A DNA stretch of 64,000 nucleotides from Phaseolus vulgaris (Eukaryota > Streptophyta > Magnoliopsida > Fabales > Fabaceae). Below are positions 54,417 through 64,000 of the stretch, piece after piece (the first letter of the stretch is position 1; each line of letters opens with the position of its first letter). A program made the translations under genes and the position numbers. The notes below the pieces were generated by a model. The model saw only the letters and a list, made by a program, of their open reading frames with translations, had not been told where the DNA came from and did no database searches. Where the stretch lies: NCBI RefSeq assembly GCF_000499845.2, contig NC_023749.2, forward strand, positions 11,479,298-11,543,297, given 5' to 3'.

Positions 54417-57400
54417 TGTATTATGCATTGATAATAACTTATGTAACTATTTACTATTCTTGAGTTAACATAATAACTCTAATTTCTTGTTTTTTTATTT
54501 CAAATATTTATTGTAATAGAAAACTAATTTCTGCTATCTACATTACAAGTTTTTTACTGACTAGAAATCAATAAAACACACAATGACTAAAGAAATTAAA
54601 TATAAATGAACAAAAAAAAATTACAAATTAGAAATTATAGTAACTTAGATATCATTTAAGGTTTTAATTATAGATTAATTTATTTTTGTAACCACAAATT
54701 TTATATAATATGGTGAACTTTTAAGTATTTATTATAAATTTTTTTATTAAAATTCATTTAACGGATATATATACACACGTGTTATGTACTGTTTGATTGT
54801 AAAAAAAATCAATTAACATGTGGGAAAATTATAAAAACAATATCTACTTTGAAAAATAATATATACGAACGTCATTGGTTTGTGAGAAAAACTTATGTAA
54901 AAAATAAATATACTACATTATCTATGATAATATTATGTGCATCAGTTATATAATGTATATAAAGTATTATTTTCAATGGAGATGTCACTTTATTTTGATT
55001 TGGAATGTTTTTCTAATCGAATTTATAATTATTTTTTTTCTGAAATAATGATGATTGACAACTCAAAAATCTTTATTCTCCCTCTTTCACGTAAGTCTTG
55101 TACATTGGGAATCTAATTACAAAAAGCACTTTTTAGAATAGCTTCGAAGTTATAACTAAACCACTTATTGAGCAAAAATTCCTTAAAAAACGTATGTAAA
55201 ACTTTAAAACCAAAGAGGTAAATTTTGTGTGAGGGAAGACTTTACCATGGTTGACAATGTCAAAAGAGGAGAAGGGTAGGGTTTAATTACAGAAAAGATG
55301 CTTATTGCCTTGTCACACTACTGTACTTGGTGATGGCAGATTTAAATTTGGTAAATTTTATTCCCCTCTCTTTCAAGTGCTCCCATTCTTCTCATCAAAA
55401 CCTCACACCACAATTTAATGGTGTAGTGTAGTCATTCTCACATGTTTGTGTCTACCTACTAACATTATATGTGTGTGTAATATGGATCCAAAGTTTTAAG
55501 CCTATACTGTGTATTGTCCTTGTTCCTGCCCTTCAGTTACCATAATTATGGGAGAGGATAACATACTTTGCAGAGGGACACTCTTTACCCTATTAGGTCA
55601 TTTCATCAATTTCACATTTCAATTTTTTTTCTTATGTCTTACATTAATTAGTCATGTGATGTTGTTTTTTAATCTTTTAACAGTTTTGTTTAGTAATTAA
55701 TGAGATTTTTTCTGTAACTTTATGGATTTTATTATTTTTCATATCAACCTTCAAAATATTTGTGTGATAAATTTATTTTGAAGCAAACTAACGATTTCAC
55801 GAAGAACTGTTTGATATAAAAGAAATATAGTTTTATTTTCATCCTAATCACTTATTATAAAAATGTTAATTTTTCTATTGTAACTTTTTCATTTTTAATT
55901 AATTATATAAGCAATTTAAAAGCAATAATACATATGCATAATTTTTTTTTCACCCTTCGTTTTTGTTGTTGTAAGATATGTTAAATTGATCGAATAACTA
56001 AAAGAGGAAAAATCACCATAACTATATATGGGAGACCTGTGGAGTTGGGTTAGATCTACTAGGTTACATGCTAGAGGGGTAGTTGTTCCCTCTCCTCAAT
56101 AAATAATATTTTAATAACAAATATACTATATTTAACCTCTTCTATATCTCCTTTTTATTATTTTTTAAGATGTAAAGAGACGTGGATCTCTTTCTCCAGT
56201 TTATTAATTGCACATATCTATTTTATTTTATATGAATTGTCCTTAGTATACATTAACTTTATATAAATTATTGATTTTCTTATATTAATTATACGAACCT
56301 AAATTATTTCATGTGCTAAATAACTTAAAATATAAATGATTGAAACTAGAGTTTCGAATATTTATATCTTTAAATAAAGAGTAACATATCACTTTATCTT
56401 CAAATGAAATTATTTGAAAGAAGAAATATTAGTTATTACACATACTTTTAAAAGTTCTTAATTTAATAATTACTATAGATTTAACGTTTTTCTAATAAAA
56501 TAAATGAAAATATTAGAGAAATTTCAACCCATTATAAAAAGTCTTAATTTAGATAATAAATAAGAGGATTTTAGTCCCTTAATCCTCCAACAACTCTGAA
56601 TCAAAAACAAATTCTTCATAGGTAAGCGTAGTTTGATTTTTTCCATGCAGATCTGTGCATAACCTAACAGTCTCCCAAACACCCACAAGTATCAAAACTA
56701 GATTAAACCCCAAAAAAGCATAAATTCCTTTTACAATGTTTTACAACACGGTAACAAAAAAAATCTAAAGAGTTAAAGGTTTTTTTTATACCCTTTCTTC
56801 TAAAATGAAACATATAAGAATGAAGTTTTTACTTCTGCTACAATTTCTATTTGGTTTCACTAATCATCGGAGGAACCTTTTACAACATAGCACTCTTGCT
56901 ATGAGTGTTCAAGTCATCTCCCTATTACCTAACATAAAACTCTGAAGCTGAACTTGGTGGCATGATGATGTTAGCTTATCATTTGTATGCATGTAATAGG
57001 ACTTAAGTAACCATAAATATATTGGCAAGTTCTTTCTTATCACTCATTTAATAATCATTAGTTAGCAAAATAAAATAAAAAATTAGACAAGGATTATTTT
57101 TGCTTAGGATATTGCTATTACTAAAAATTAATCAATCATTGACTAAATTTCATTCCAAGATTCCTCATTCAGCCTTCTTTACCTGTGTTCTTTTTAGTAT
57201 TCTCAAAAGGATTATGGGAATTATGAAATAAAAAACATGTGCAACTCTTTGTCGTCTAACTACACAAAGTTCACCCATTTAGTATATCCAATTCCCATGT
57301 TTACACTTGTACATAATCTCAAGTTTATTTTTGGTACATTCTTCTCTTGTTTTGATTCTATAGAGCATGTTTACTTTAGAACTTTATAATAATTATACTA

Positions 57401-58360
57401 ATGAAGATATGCATTAATTTTTTTTAAAAGACTTAGGTAAAGTTTCCATTTTATATGGAAAATTACTCACTAGATATAAAATTTGTAAGGATTCTTATAA
57501 TTTCAATAATAATAGGTGAACACAGGTTTTTTATTAATTTAATGTAATTTGATAGGTTAATTATTAAAATGAATAAAATTTTAAAAAATATCAAAATAAA
57601 TAAGTTGTAACACAATTTTAGTTCAAATATTTAAAATCAGGCTAACTTTATTTTGGGGAACTTAAAATCGTGTTACCTTAGATAGATTTTTCATAATATG
57701 ACTTATTCATTTTAATAATTTTTTTATTTTTTTTATTTTAATAATTAACATGTCAAATTATCCTAGTTTTGATATAAAAAATTGCAGTAGTATTCATAAA
57801 TGAATAATGTGAACACTTATACTATACATATACCTAATTGACTTTTTATACTAGAAGAATAAATGCGTCGTATTGAATATGTTCTAAGTATTCAACATGT
57901 TTTAAAACTTTAAGAAAATTATTGTTACCTATACAGCAATTAAATATTCACATCCACGATAGTATTTGAATTCAAATTTTTTTATATATTTTCTTATGAC
58001 ATCATATATACTTATTGCATTCATATTTGGTTTTGGTCTTTCTCTTTCTGTATATTAAATGTGAGTGAGTGTGTATAAACAATAAAATTTGGTTGGATAT
58101 GTTAAGTAGAAAATGATCTGGCAGAGAAAGAGAAAGAGAAAGAGTATGTATGTTAGATGATTTGGTATGGTTAGGTGATGAATATTTCCCAATTTAAAAG
58201 TAACAGGACGTTAGCAAAGGAAAACTCAAAACCTAAAAGACCATGTATTGCTTAGCTAGTTTTGGCACACCTACTTGCCATGCCCAGTTCTTAATCATGA
58301 TTTTCTCCTTATTTGTGGCAAAGAATTGGAGGCACCTAACCATGCATATGTATGATGCTG
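54417..58360. other. AT-rich intergenic DNA
   Basis: Almost 4 kb without recognised coding sequence or RNA gene. Less AT-rich patches at 55250-55560 and 56580-56960 show no ORF of note. An AGAGAAAGAGAAAGAG run lies near 58124. Confidence 0.5.
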
Positions 58361-58774
58361 CTACTGCTCCTGCTGATGCTGCATCATCAATTGCATTGTA
58401 GTAGAGGAATCATCACTGAACCTACGAAGCACCTCACATGAGAGCCTTGGTATGATGATGGCTATGAGTACCACAACCCTAAACCCACAAAAGCAAAGGT
58501 TCTTTTTCACTGTTTGATTCATAAATGCTGATTCAACTGAACCAACATCCCTCTCCTTCCACACCACAATCCATAAATGCCCTCATTTAAAGCCACAGAT
58601 TTGTCTCCTCTCACCCTTTTCACGATTCCTGTACCTCCTTAAATTAATATTCCAACTTCCTCAGTGCCATGGTTGTTGAGAATTTAATGCAACTCCTTCA
58701 ATGCCACCACCACTATACCCTTATTTTCTGCTCTCATGTTGGGCACTACCTTCTTTAAAACTTCCCACACTTAA

Positions 58775-58778
<4 letters not shown>
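58361..58778 (+). promoter_or_regulatory. upstream region of MIR171
   Basis: Less AT-rich than the flanks, with repeated GCTGCT/GATGCT trinucleotides near 58354-58390. No coding similarity on either strand. Probably promoter-proximal DNA of the MIR171 transcription unit; inferred from position only. Confidence 0.35.

Positions 58779-58816
<38 letters not shown>
58779..58816 (+). repeat. (CT)19 microsatellite
   Basis: Uninterrupted CT repeat, 350 bp before the MIR171 hairpin. CT/GA tracts are common near plant transcription starts. Confidence 0.95.
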
Positions 58817-58819
<3 letters not shown>

Positions 58820-58939
58820 TTTTGTACATAAACAGCAACACATCTCAACATGTCCACCCCTATATGGTGTTAACTTCTTCTCCATTCATAGATCACTGTC
58901 AGTCCCTTCCTGCTTTTCTTCAACTCATTTAAACCAAGC

Positions 58940-58952
58940 CTTCTTTATATAT
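58940..58952 (+). promoter_or_regulatory. candidate TATA box of MIR171
   Basis: CTTTATATATGAA, about 200 bp upstream of the hairpin, in a pyrimidine-rich setting. Another start farther upstream is equally possible. Confidence 0.35.
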
Positions 58953-59140
58953 GAATCTTATATATCTTATGTTTCATTATTCTTCTTCTTATGAGCACTT
59001 TCCATCCCCAAGTGAAAATCCCAGGTCTCCTTCTGAATTTTTCTTATCAATCTTCATGCTATATATATACACACATCATTTGTGGTTGCTTTTTCAGCAG
59101 ATATGTGAAGAGAAGTTATGGCAGAAAGATGATGGCAATG

Positions 59141-59271
59141 AGGGGTAGAAGGGACCGGTTCAACGGGATATTGGTCCGGTTCAATAAGAAAGCAATGCTC
59201 AAAAGTGTTTTAGGGTCCTGTTTTTTCATTGAGCCGTGCCAATATCACGAGCCACTGCTCTTCACACCCCT
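59141..59271 (+). ncRNA. MIR171: miR171 precursor hairpin
   Basis: The 3' arm at 59229-59249 reads TTGAGCCGTGCC then AATATCACG, identical to the miR171b/c form of this deeply conserved plant microRNA. The 5' arm at 59164-59184 (CGGGATATTGGTCC, then GGTTCAA) pairs with it through nearly all positions, with G-U pairs and two mismatches; it is the star strand. The loop is about 44 nt. The lower stem continues: AGGGGTAGAAGGG (59141-59153) against the reverse complement of CTCTTCACACCCCT (59258-59271). In plants miR171 directs cleavage of mRNAs for GRAS transcription factors of the SCL6/HAM group, which hold meristem cells undifferentiated. The 134-codon ORF at 58991-59395 crosses the hairpin and is not taken as a gene. 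Confidence 0.95.
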
Positions 59272-59400
59272 GAATAATGCTTCTTCTCTTTGCACTCTTC
59301 AATTGCCTTTTCATTCACAGACATGTATCATATGCAGGTTATGTACTCTCCATCATCATCTTTCTTTAACCCTATTCTCTTCTTTTGTTTCTTAATATAT

Positions 59401-62032
59401 GCTTTGAAAGAGTTTGTTTATATGTAAGTTATGGTTCTTATAATAGTAAGAAACAGTGCTTGTGCAAGTGTTTTTTTTGGAGGTTTATAATATATCCATA
59501 TACACTGTTTTCTGTTTATTTAAGTTCTTTAAAATAGTTAATGAAAAATATATATATAAACAGTTTATACAAAGATTGTTTTAGGATGAAACAATTTTTG
59601 CACATATTATTAAAATGTTGAAATTTGTAGCCGTTTTTTCTGAACTTTAACATAAACTTGGCTTATATAAATATTCACTCTCCACATTCGTTAATATTTT
59701 TGTGTTGAAGGTTTTTTTTACATAATTTTAGGAAATATTTAATTTGTATATGATGTAATTATTCTTATCTATTGCTTCGTAATTTTGTGTAATTTACAAC
59801 TCTTCTGAAACAATCCTCTATCTTAATTAATTTAAGGACTCAGACTACATTAATTACCCTTATTTATTGATTTGTAATTTTCTATATAATTTTCAACTGC
59901 TTCATTTATACCTGAAACAATATTCTATAGTATTTTCTACTTGTAAATAACATCAAGTAGTTTTTCAATACCTTTACTAAAAGCATCTTAATTACTCAAC
60001 TATAAAAGTATAACTGTAAAAATTACACAATTAAATATTAGGTTTTTGAAACAATAATAAAAAAACTCAAAAGATATTTGAAATGGAAAATGGATATATA
60101 CATTTTTCCTTTCCCTTATTAATGTCTTATAACATGTATTTGATTTGTAGACACTATTTTTCATTATATTATTCTTTCTATAGTTAATTTTACAGATCAA
60201 GAATGGATGCATATGGAATAAATGTATACGGCTGAAAGAGAAGAATTATAAATCTGGGTCTCGTTCTTTACCATGGACATTTCTCATTGTTCATATCATA
60301 GCAATTTATTTTTTTATTTTATTTTATTTTTTTAATATCATAGCAATTGTAATAGTATGATGGAGAGTTATGTTGTGGAGTCATTTTGTGAGACCATGCT
60401 TCTCTCGATTATCAATTATTCTTTGTTTTTCTTCACTATCATGATTAATATATTTACCAGGTATCTGCTTCTATATATATACCAACACAATGCACAATAT
60501 TTAATTGCATATATAAAAATATTACACTTACTAAGGAATGTTTATTTCACGTATAATCTCAAAATATGCAGTTGAGTATATACTTTAAAGACATTTTCAT
60601 GTTTGGTGAGAGGTAATGGTTATCTTTATTTACACTCTCATGTTTAAACTAGTTCTGGGTGAGTATCTTACATTTTTGCATGAATATATATTACTATTAC
60701 ATTAAATACCTATTTTTATTATATTCTTTTATTTTTCCTTTGTTTATTTAAATTTATTTTAAGTTACTCAATGTCAAGTATATATGACAATAAGAATAAC
60801 ATTTCTGGGTATAATATTTCATGAGATATGATTTGTAAGATAACAAAATCGTACCGTAAAACAATTTTTTCTAATATAAAAGAAGAAAAAGTTTTTCAAA
60901 CTAACGAGTTAGTCCGCAGAAAACAAATTGCTAAACTTTTTAAATATTTTTAAAATTACTAAAATAAACATTAATTTTGTTTACTTAAATAAATTTAATT
61001 TTTTTTAAAATTATTTGAATATCAAAATCAAATTCAACTGACTGGGAATAGCTGTTTAGGTAAAAGATTTTATGAGATGATTTTAAGAATACAAAATCAT
61101 GGCGGAAAGGAATTGATATATGAAGAAATAGAAAAAAGGAGAAGAGTAAATCAAAGTAGTTAGCACATAGAAAAACAAATCTAAAATAGGGTACAATTTC
61201 AAATCAATGACAATTGCTTACTTTTTTTTATCAAAAAAATATCTAAATAAATAAATATAAAGTCACAACTCAAGGTTTCATCAGAGAATAAGAAATAAAA
61301 GTAATTATATTGTATTTATGCTAAAAAAATTTGATGAGACTATCTTTACACGACTTCCATTCACTTTGTACCTAAAAATATTTTTATTTTATTATAATAT
61401 AATGTGTTATTTCAAAAAAAAATGTAAAGTAATTATATTTTAATGTTAGAGTGTCATATTTTTCATACACTTTTGACAATATAAAATATTATTATTTTAT
61501 TTTAAAATTTTATTTATCTTTTTTTTTATTAGTTGAATATAATATTTTTTATTAAAAGGATTGTAAAGTAGAAGTAAGAGAAAAAAATAGTGTCAAATAA
61601 ACTCATCTTAGTTTTTTATATAAATTATTTTTAACATTTTATATTAACTAATCAATCAATATTGATGTTATTAATGGAATGCATGAGAGTTTTGGCGATA
61701 ATTAGTAGAAAATGTAACTTTTTATAAAAGTAAATTTTTATAAAGGTAGATTGTGTTAGTTTCTATATTAGTTGCAACTTTTTAAGTTAAATATAACATT
61801 CTATATTACCAATGATGTAAAAAAATAACATTTTATATTCACTGTATGATTACAATGTAGAATGTAGTATTTTTTTTTTAAAGTATTGTGGCTTTTAAAT
61901 TTCACTAGACGAATTATTTCAAAAAATGAAATTATTTAATGAAAAAAAACTGTTTTGAATTGAAAAATATATTATGGATAGATTGTTTAATATGAAAATA
62001 AAATATGGACTTTATAATCTGGATTACTGAAA
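59401..62032. other. AT-rich intergenic DNA
   Basis: Downstream of MIR171. No coding sequence, RNA gene or defined repeat recognised. Confidence 0.5.
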
Positions 62033-62699
62033 GGCTAATTATTCCTGCATCCAATTGTTCATTTAAAAAGACTAAAATGTCTTTAATGACATGAAAATTA
62101 GATTAAGTTAAATGTGCACCCAATCCAGCTGCAACTACTATTCAAAACTTTCTTTTCTGAAGCGAAAGACGTCAATTGTTGTGGTCACTGAAGTATCATC
62201 GGTAAGGGATTTGGACGGCGACAGAAAACGAACAATCGGAGAAGAGACGACACACAAAATGTGAGTTTTCTCATTGCCTGTGAGTTTCAGATAATTTTAG
62301 TTGGAAGTGTGTTTTGACTTGCGAATATTCTTATCCGGACGGTGGTTTTTTGTTTCTGGATGTGTGTTATCTAGAAGTGTCATTTTGTGTTGCGGATGCC
62401 TAAGTCTGGACGTTTTTTTTTTTTTTTTTTGCAGTGCTTAATAACACATATAACTATTCTGGATTTGTATATCCAAAATTTAAAATCTAATTCTGGATAA
62501 TTTTATCTGGAAATCATTTTCCTATTACGGACATATGTGTTCGGAACTTATATTTTGGTTACGGACATGTGCGTCCAAAACTCAACTTTCTCTGCATCTA
62601 AGCACCGTTTTTCAGAATAAAGAAGACAATGGAAGAATGGGTTTTTAAAACTTTCATTGGGTGCCAGTCAAAATTGATTGGATGCACGAAGCAATTACC
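62033..62699. mobile_element. Mutator-type MITE, 667 bp
   Basis: The left end is GGCTAATTATTCCTGCATCC; the right end read on minus is GGTAATTGCTTCGTGCATCC. The flanking 9-mers TTACTGAAA and TTATTAAAA differ at two positions. The interior has GC-richer, gene-like DNA at 62160-62400 and then palindromic motifs such as ACGGACATATGTGTTCGGAA. No ORF of note. It is the longest intact-looking copy of the family. Confidence 0.72.
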
Positions 62700-62797
62700 T
62701 TATTAAAAAGCATTGCAAAAAAGCATTATGTATTCAGAACATAAACAAAAACATTCAACTTTCACAATCCATAAGGGTGCAAACATAACTTTGATTA

Positions 62798-63162
62798 GGC
62801 AAAGACTTCCTACACCCAACATTTTTGAACCTGCACCCAACAAAATTTTCAAATTTCGAAAATACCCTTTATTCCAAAAATGAAAATCCATAACTAAAAA
62901 TAATACATTATGGAAAAGAAGATCTGAAAGAGATTATTGTGTTCTGGAAATAAAAATCCAGAAACAAAAATCAAAATTCCATTCTAGATAAGAAAATCCA
63001 TAATTGAAAATAATACATTAAGGAAAAGTAAATCCAAAAGAGATTATTGTGTTCCGGAAAAAGGATCCGAAATGTATTTATATATGTACCCAATTTTTTA
63101 AGAGCATTTTCGTCTTTTCCCCTGAAATTGGGTGCAGTGATATGGAACAGGAAGCAATTGCC
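62798..63162. mobile_element. Mutator-type MITE, 365 bp, perfect 9-bp TSD
   Basis: The left end is GGCAAAGACTTCCTACACCC; the right end read on minus is GGCAATTGCTTCCTGTTCCA. CTTTGATTA flanks both sides exactly (62789-62797 and 63163-63171). The interior repeats TTCTGGAAATAAAAATCCAG and TTCCGGAAAAAGGATCCG-type motifs. The minus ORF at 62703-62891 crosses the boundary and is not supported. Confidence 0.85.
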
Positions 63163-63232
63163 CTTTGATTATATTGAAAAACCTGTTTGGGCTAGCCAAT
63201 ATACTTTTGGGCTAAGGTGAAAGTTTGGTGGC

Positions 63233-63692
63233 GGCTGCTTCTTCCTACACCTCCATACCTTCTTGTGCCACCCCATAAATTTTTTGTATTTCAAAAATAC
63301 CTTTCTCAATATTCTGGATCACATAATCCGAAAGTCTTTTTCTAGATTCAAAATTAGCTTTCAGATTTTGTAATCCGGAAGTCTTTTGTGATTAGCTTTC
63401 GGATTACATAATCCGAAAGTCTTTTTTATGCATAAGATTAGCTTCCAGATTATGTAATCCGAAAGTCTTTTTTTTCAGATGTGTTATTAGCTTCCAGATT
63501 ACATAATCCGGAAGTCTTTTCTAAATATGAAATTGACTTCCGAATTATGTAATACGGAATATATCCGGATTACATAATCCATAGGCTTATTATTTCAAAT
63601 CCAAGAGGATGGAAAAAAAAGGATAAAATGGTATTTTCATATTTAGTATGAGGGTGGCACAAGAAGGTATGGAGGTGTAGGAAGAAAGAGTC
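63233..63692. mobile_element. Mutator-type MITE, 460 bp, perfect 9-bp TSD
   Basis: The left end is GGCTGCTTCTTCCTACACCT; the right end read on minus is GACTCTTTCTTCCTACACCT, matching on through CCATACCTTCTTGTGCCACC (about 42 bp). TTTGGTGGC flanks both sides exactly (63224-63232 and 63693-63701). The interior has about seven copies of CCGGATTACATAATCCGGAA-like palindromes with about 45-bp spacing. Confidence 0.92.
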
Positions 63693-63739
63693 TTTGGTGG
63701 CTTAGGCCTCAAGCCCCATTGTTTGTTAGAAGACTATTT

Positions 63740-64000
63740 AATTTTGCACCTCCATACCTTCTCTTCCACTTTCATATTTTTCTTTTAATTTCAACACTAC
63801 CCAATTGAAGCACAAATTAAAATTAAAAAAAAAAATATATTTTTTTAAATAAAAATATATATAAATAAAAAAAAACTAAAAACTCAATATGTCTTAAATA
63901 AAGTTTCTTATAAAAAAAATAAAAAATAAAGTTAATAAAATGTCCGATTTAAATTGATTTTTTTTTTAAAATTATTTGATGTTGTTTATTTTTAAATGCT
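63740..64000. mobile_element. possible further MITE of the same family, cut by the window end
   Basis: TTTTGCACCTCCATACCTTC at about 63753 matches the inner TIR of the copy at 63233. The rest is AT-rich and the other end would lie outside the window. Confidence 0.45.

Noticed and set aside
58991..59395. 134-codon ORF over the MIR171 hairpin as a protein gene
   Set aside because: It crosses the hairpin, has no family similarity and unusual composition. The strong signal in this region is the microRNA. I keep it only as a possible peptide to test.

Overview
The window is AT-rich nuclear DNA from a flowering plant. A legume of the Phaseolus/Vigna/Glycine type is my best guess, but that is an inference from the style of the repeats. 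Evidence for a plant: a five-exon ATG8 gene with GT-AG introns, a MIR171 hairpin, a plant BAP31-like reading frame, LTR retrotransposons primed by initiator-Met tRNA, and many CACTA, Mutator and Harbinger type non-autonomous elements. Host genes are few; nested mobile elements dominate.

Layout. 0-5 kb: AT-rich DNA with two Mutator-type MITEs (2077-2430, 2504-2834) and a Harbinger-like MITE (3413-4184). 5.9-17.05 kb: a minus-oriented tandem array of a unit of about 590 bp that carries a CACTA-like terminus. It is broken by a 1.1 kb insert with a GC-rich gene-like fragment (7516-8612), a degenerate Copia retrotransposon (9620-14126), and an insert carrying a 1174-bp solo LTR with perfect target-site duplications (15435-16608). 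18.3-20.2 kb: a small host gene for an 89-residue basic protein; a segment of it is duplicated at 29.2-29.8 kb. 20.3-25 kb: a CACTA end, decayed MULE transposase, and a 1232-bp CACTA element with a tRNA-like module. 28.1-28.6 kb: BAP31-like gene broken by a frameshift. 31.7-33.7 kb: ATG8 on the minus strand, the best protein-coding gene here. 34.6-38.8 kb: degenerate Ty3/gypsy element (minus) with TSD GTATT. 39.5-41.1 kb: two more Mutator-type MITEs, one carrying a CACTA MITE. 41.5-42.5 kb: decayed CACTA-associated transposase fragment. 42.9-51.6 kb: the same tandem-array family in the opposite orientation, holding a solo LTR that itself holds a young non-autonomous Ty3/gypsy element (44088-49125), then a LINE 3' fragment (51644-52680). 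58.7-59.4 kb: MIR171 locus. 62.0-64.0 kb: three or four more copies of the Mutator-type MITE family.

The host loci do not form a shared pathway. ATG8 acts in autophagy, miR171 would repress GRAS-domain (SCL6/HAM) mRNAs, and BAP31-like proteins sit in the ER membrane. The most distinctive content is a family of Mutator-like MITEs with 9-bp target duplications, conserved TIRs and internal arrays of CCGGATT-NNNN-AATCCGG palindromes. Its copies sit next to each other in three separate clusters.
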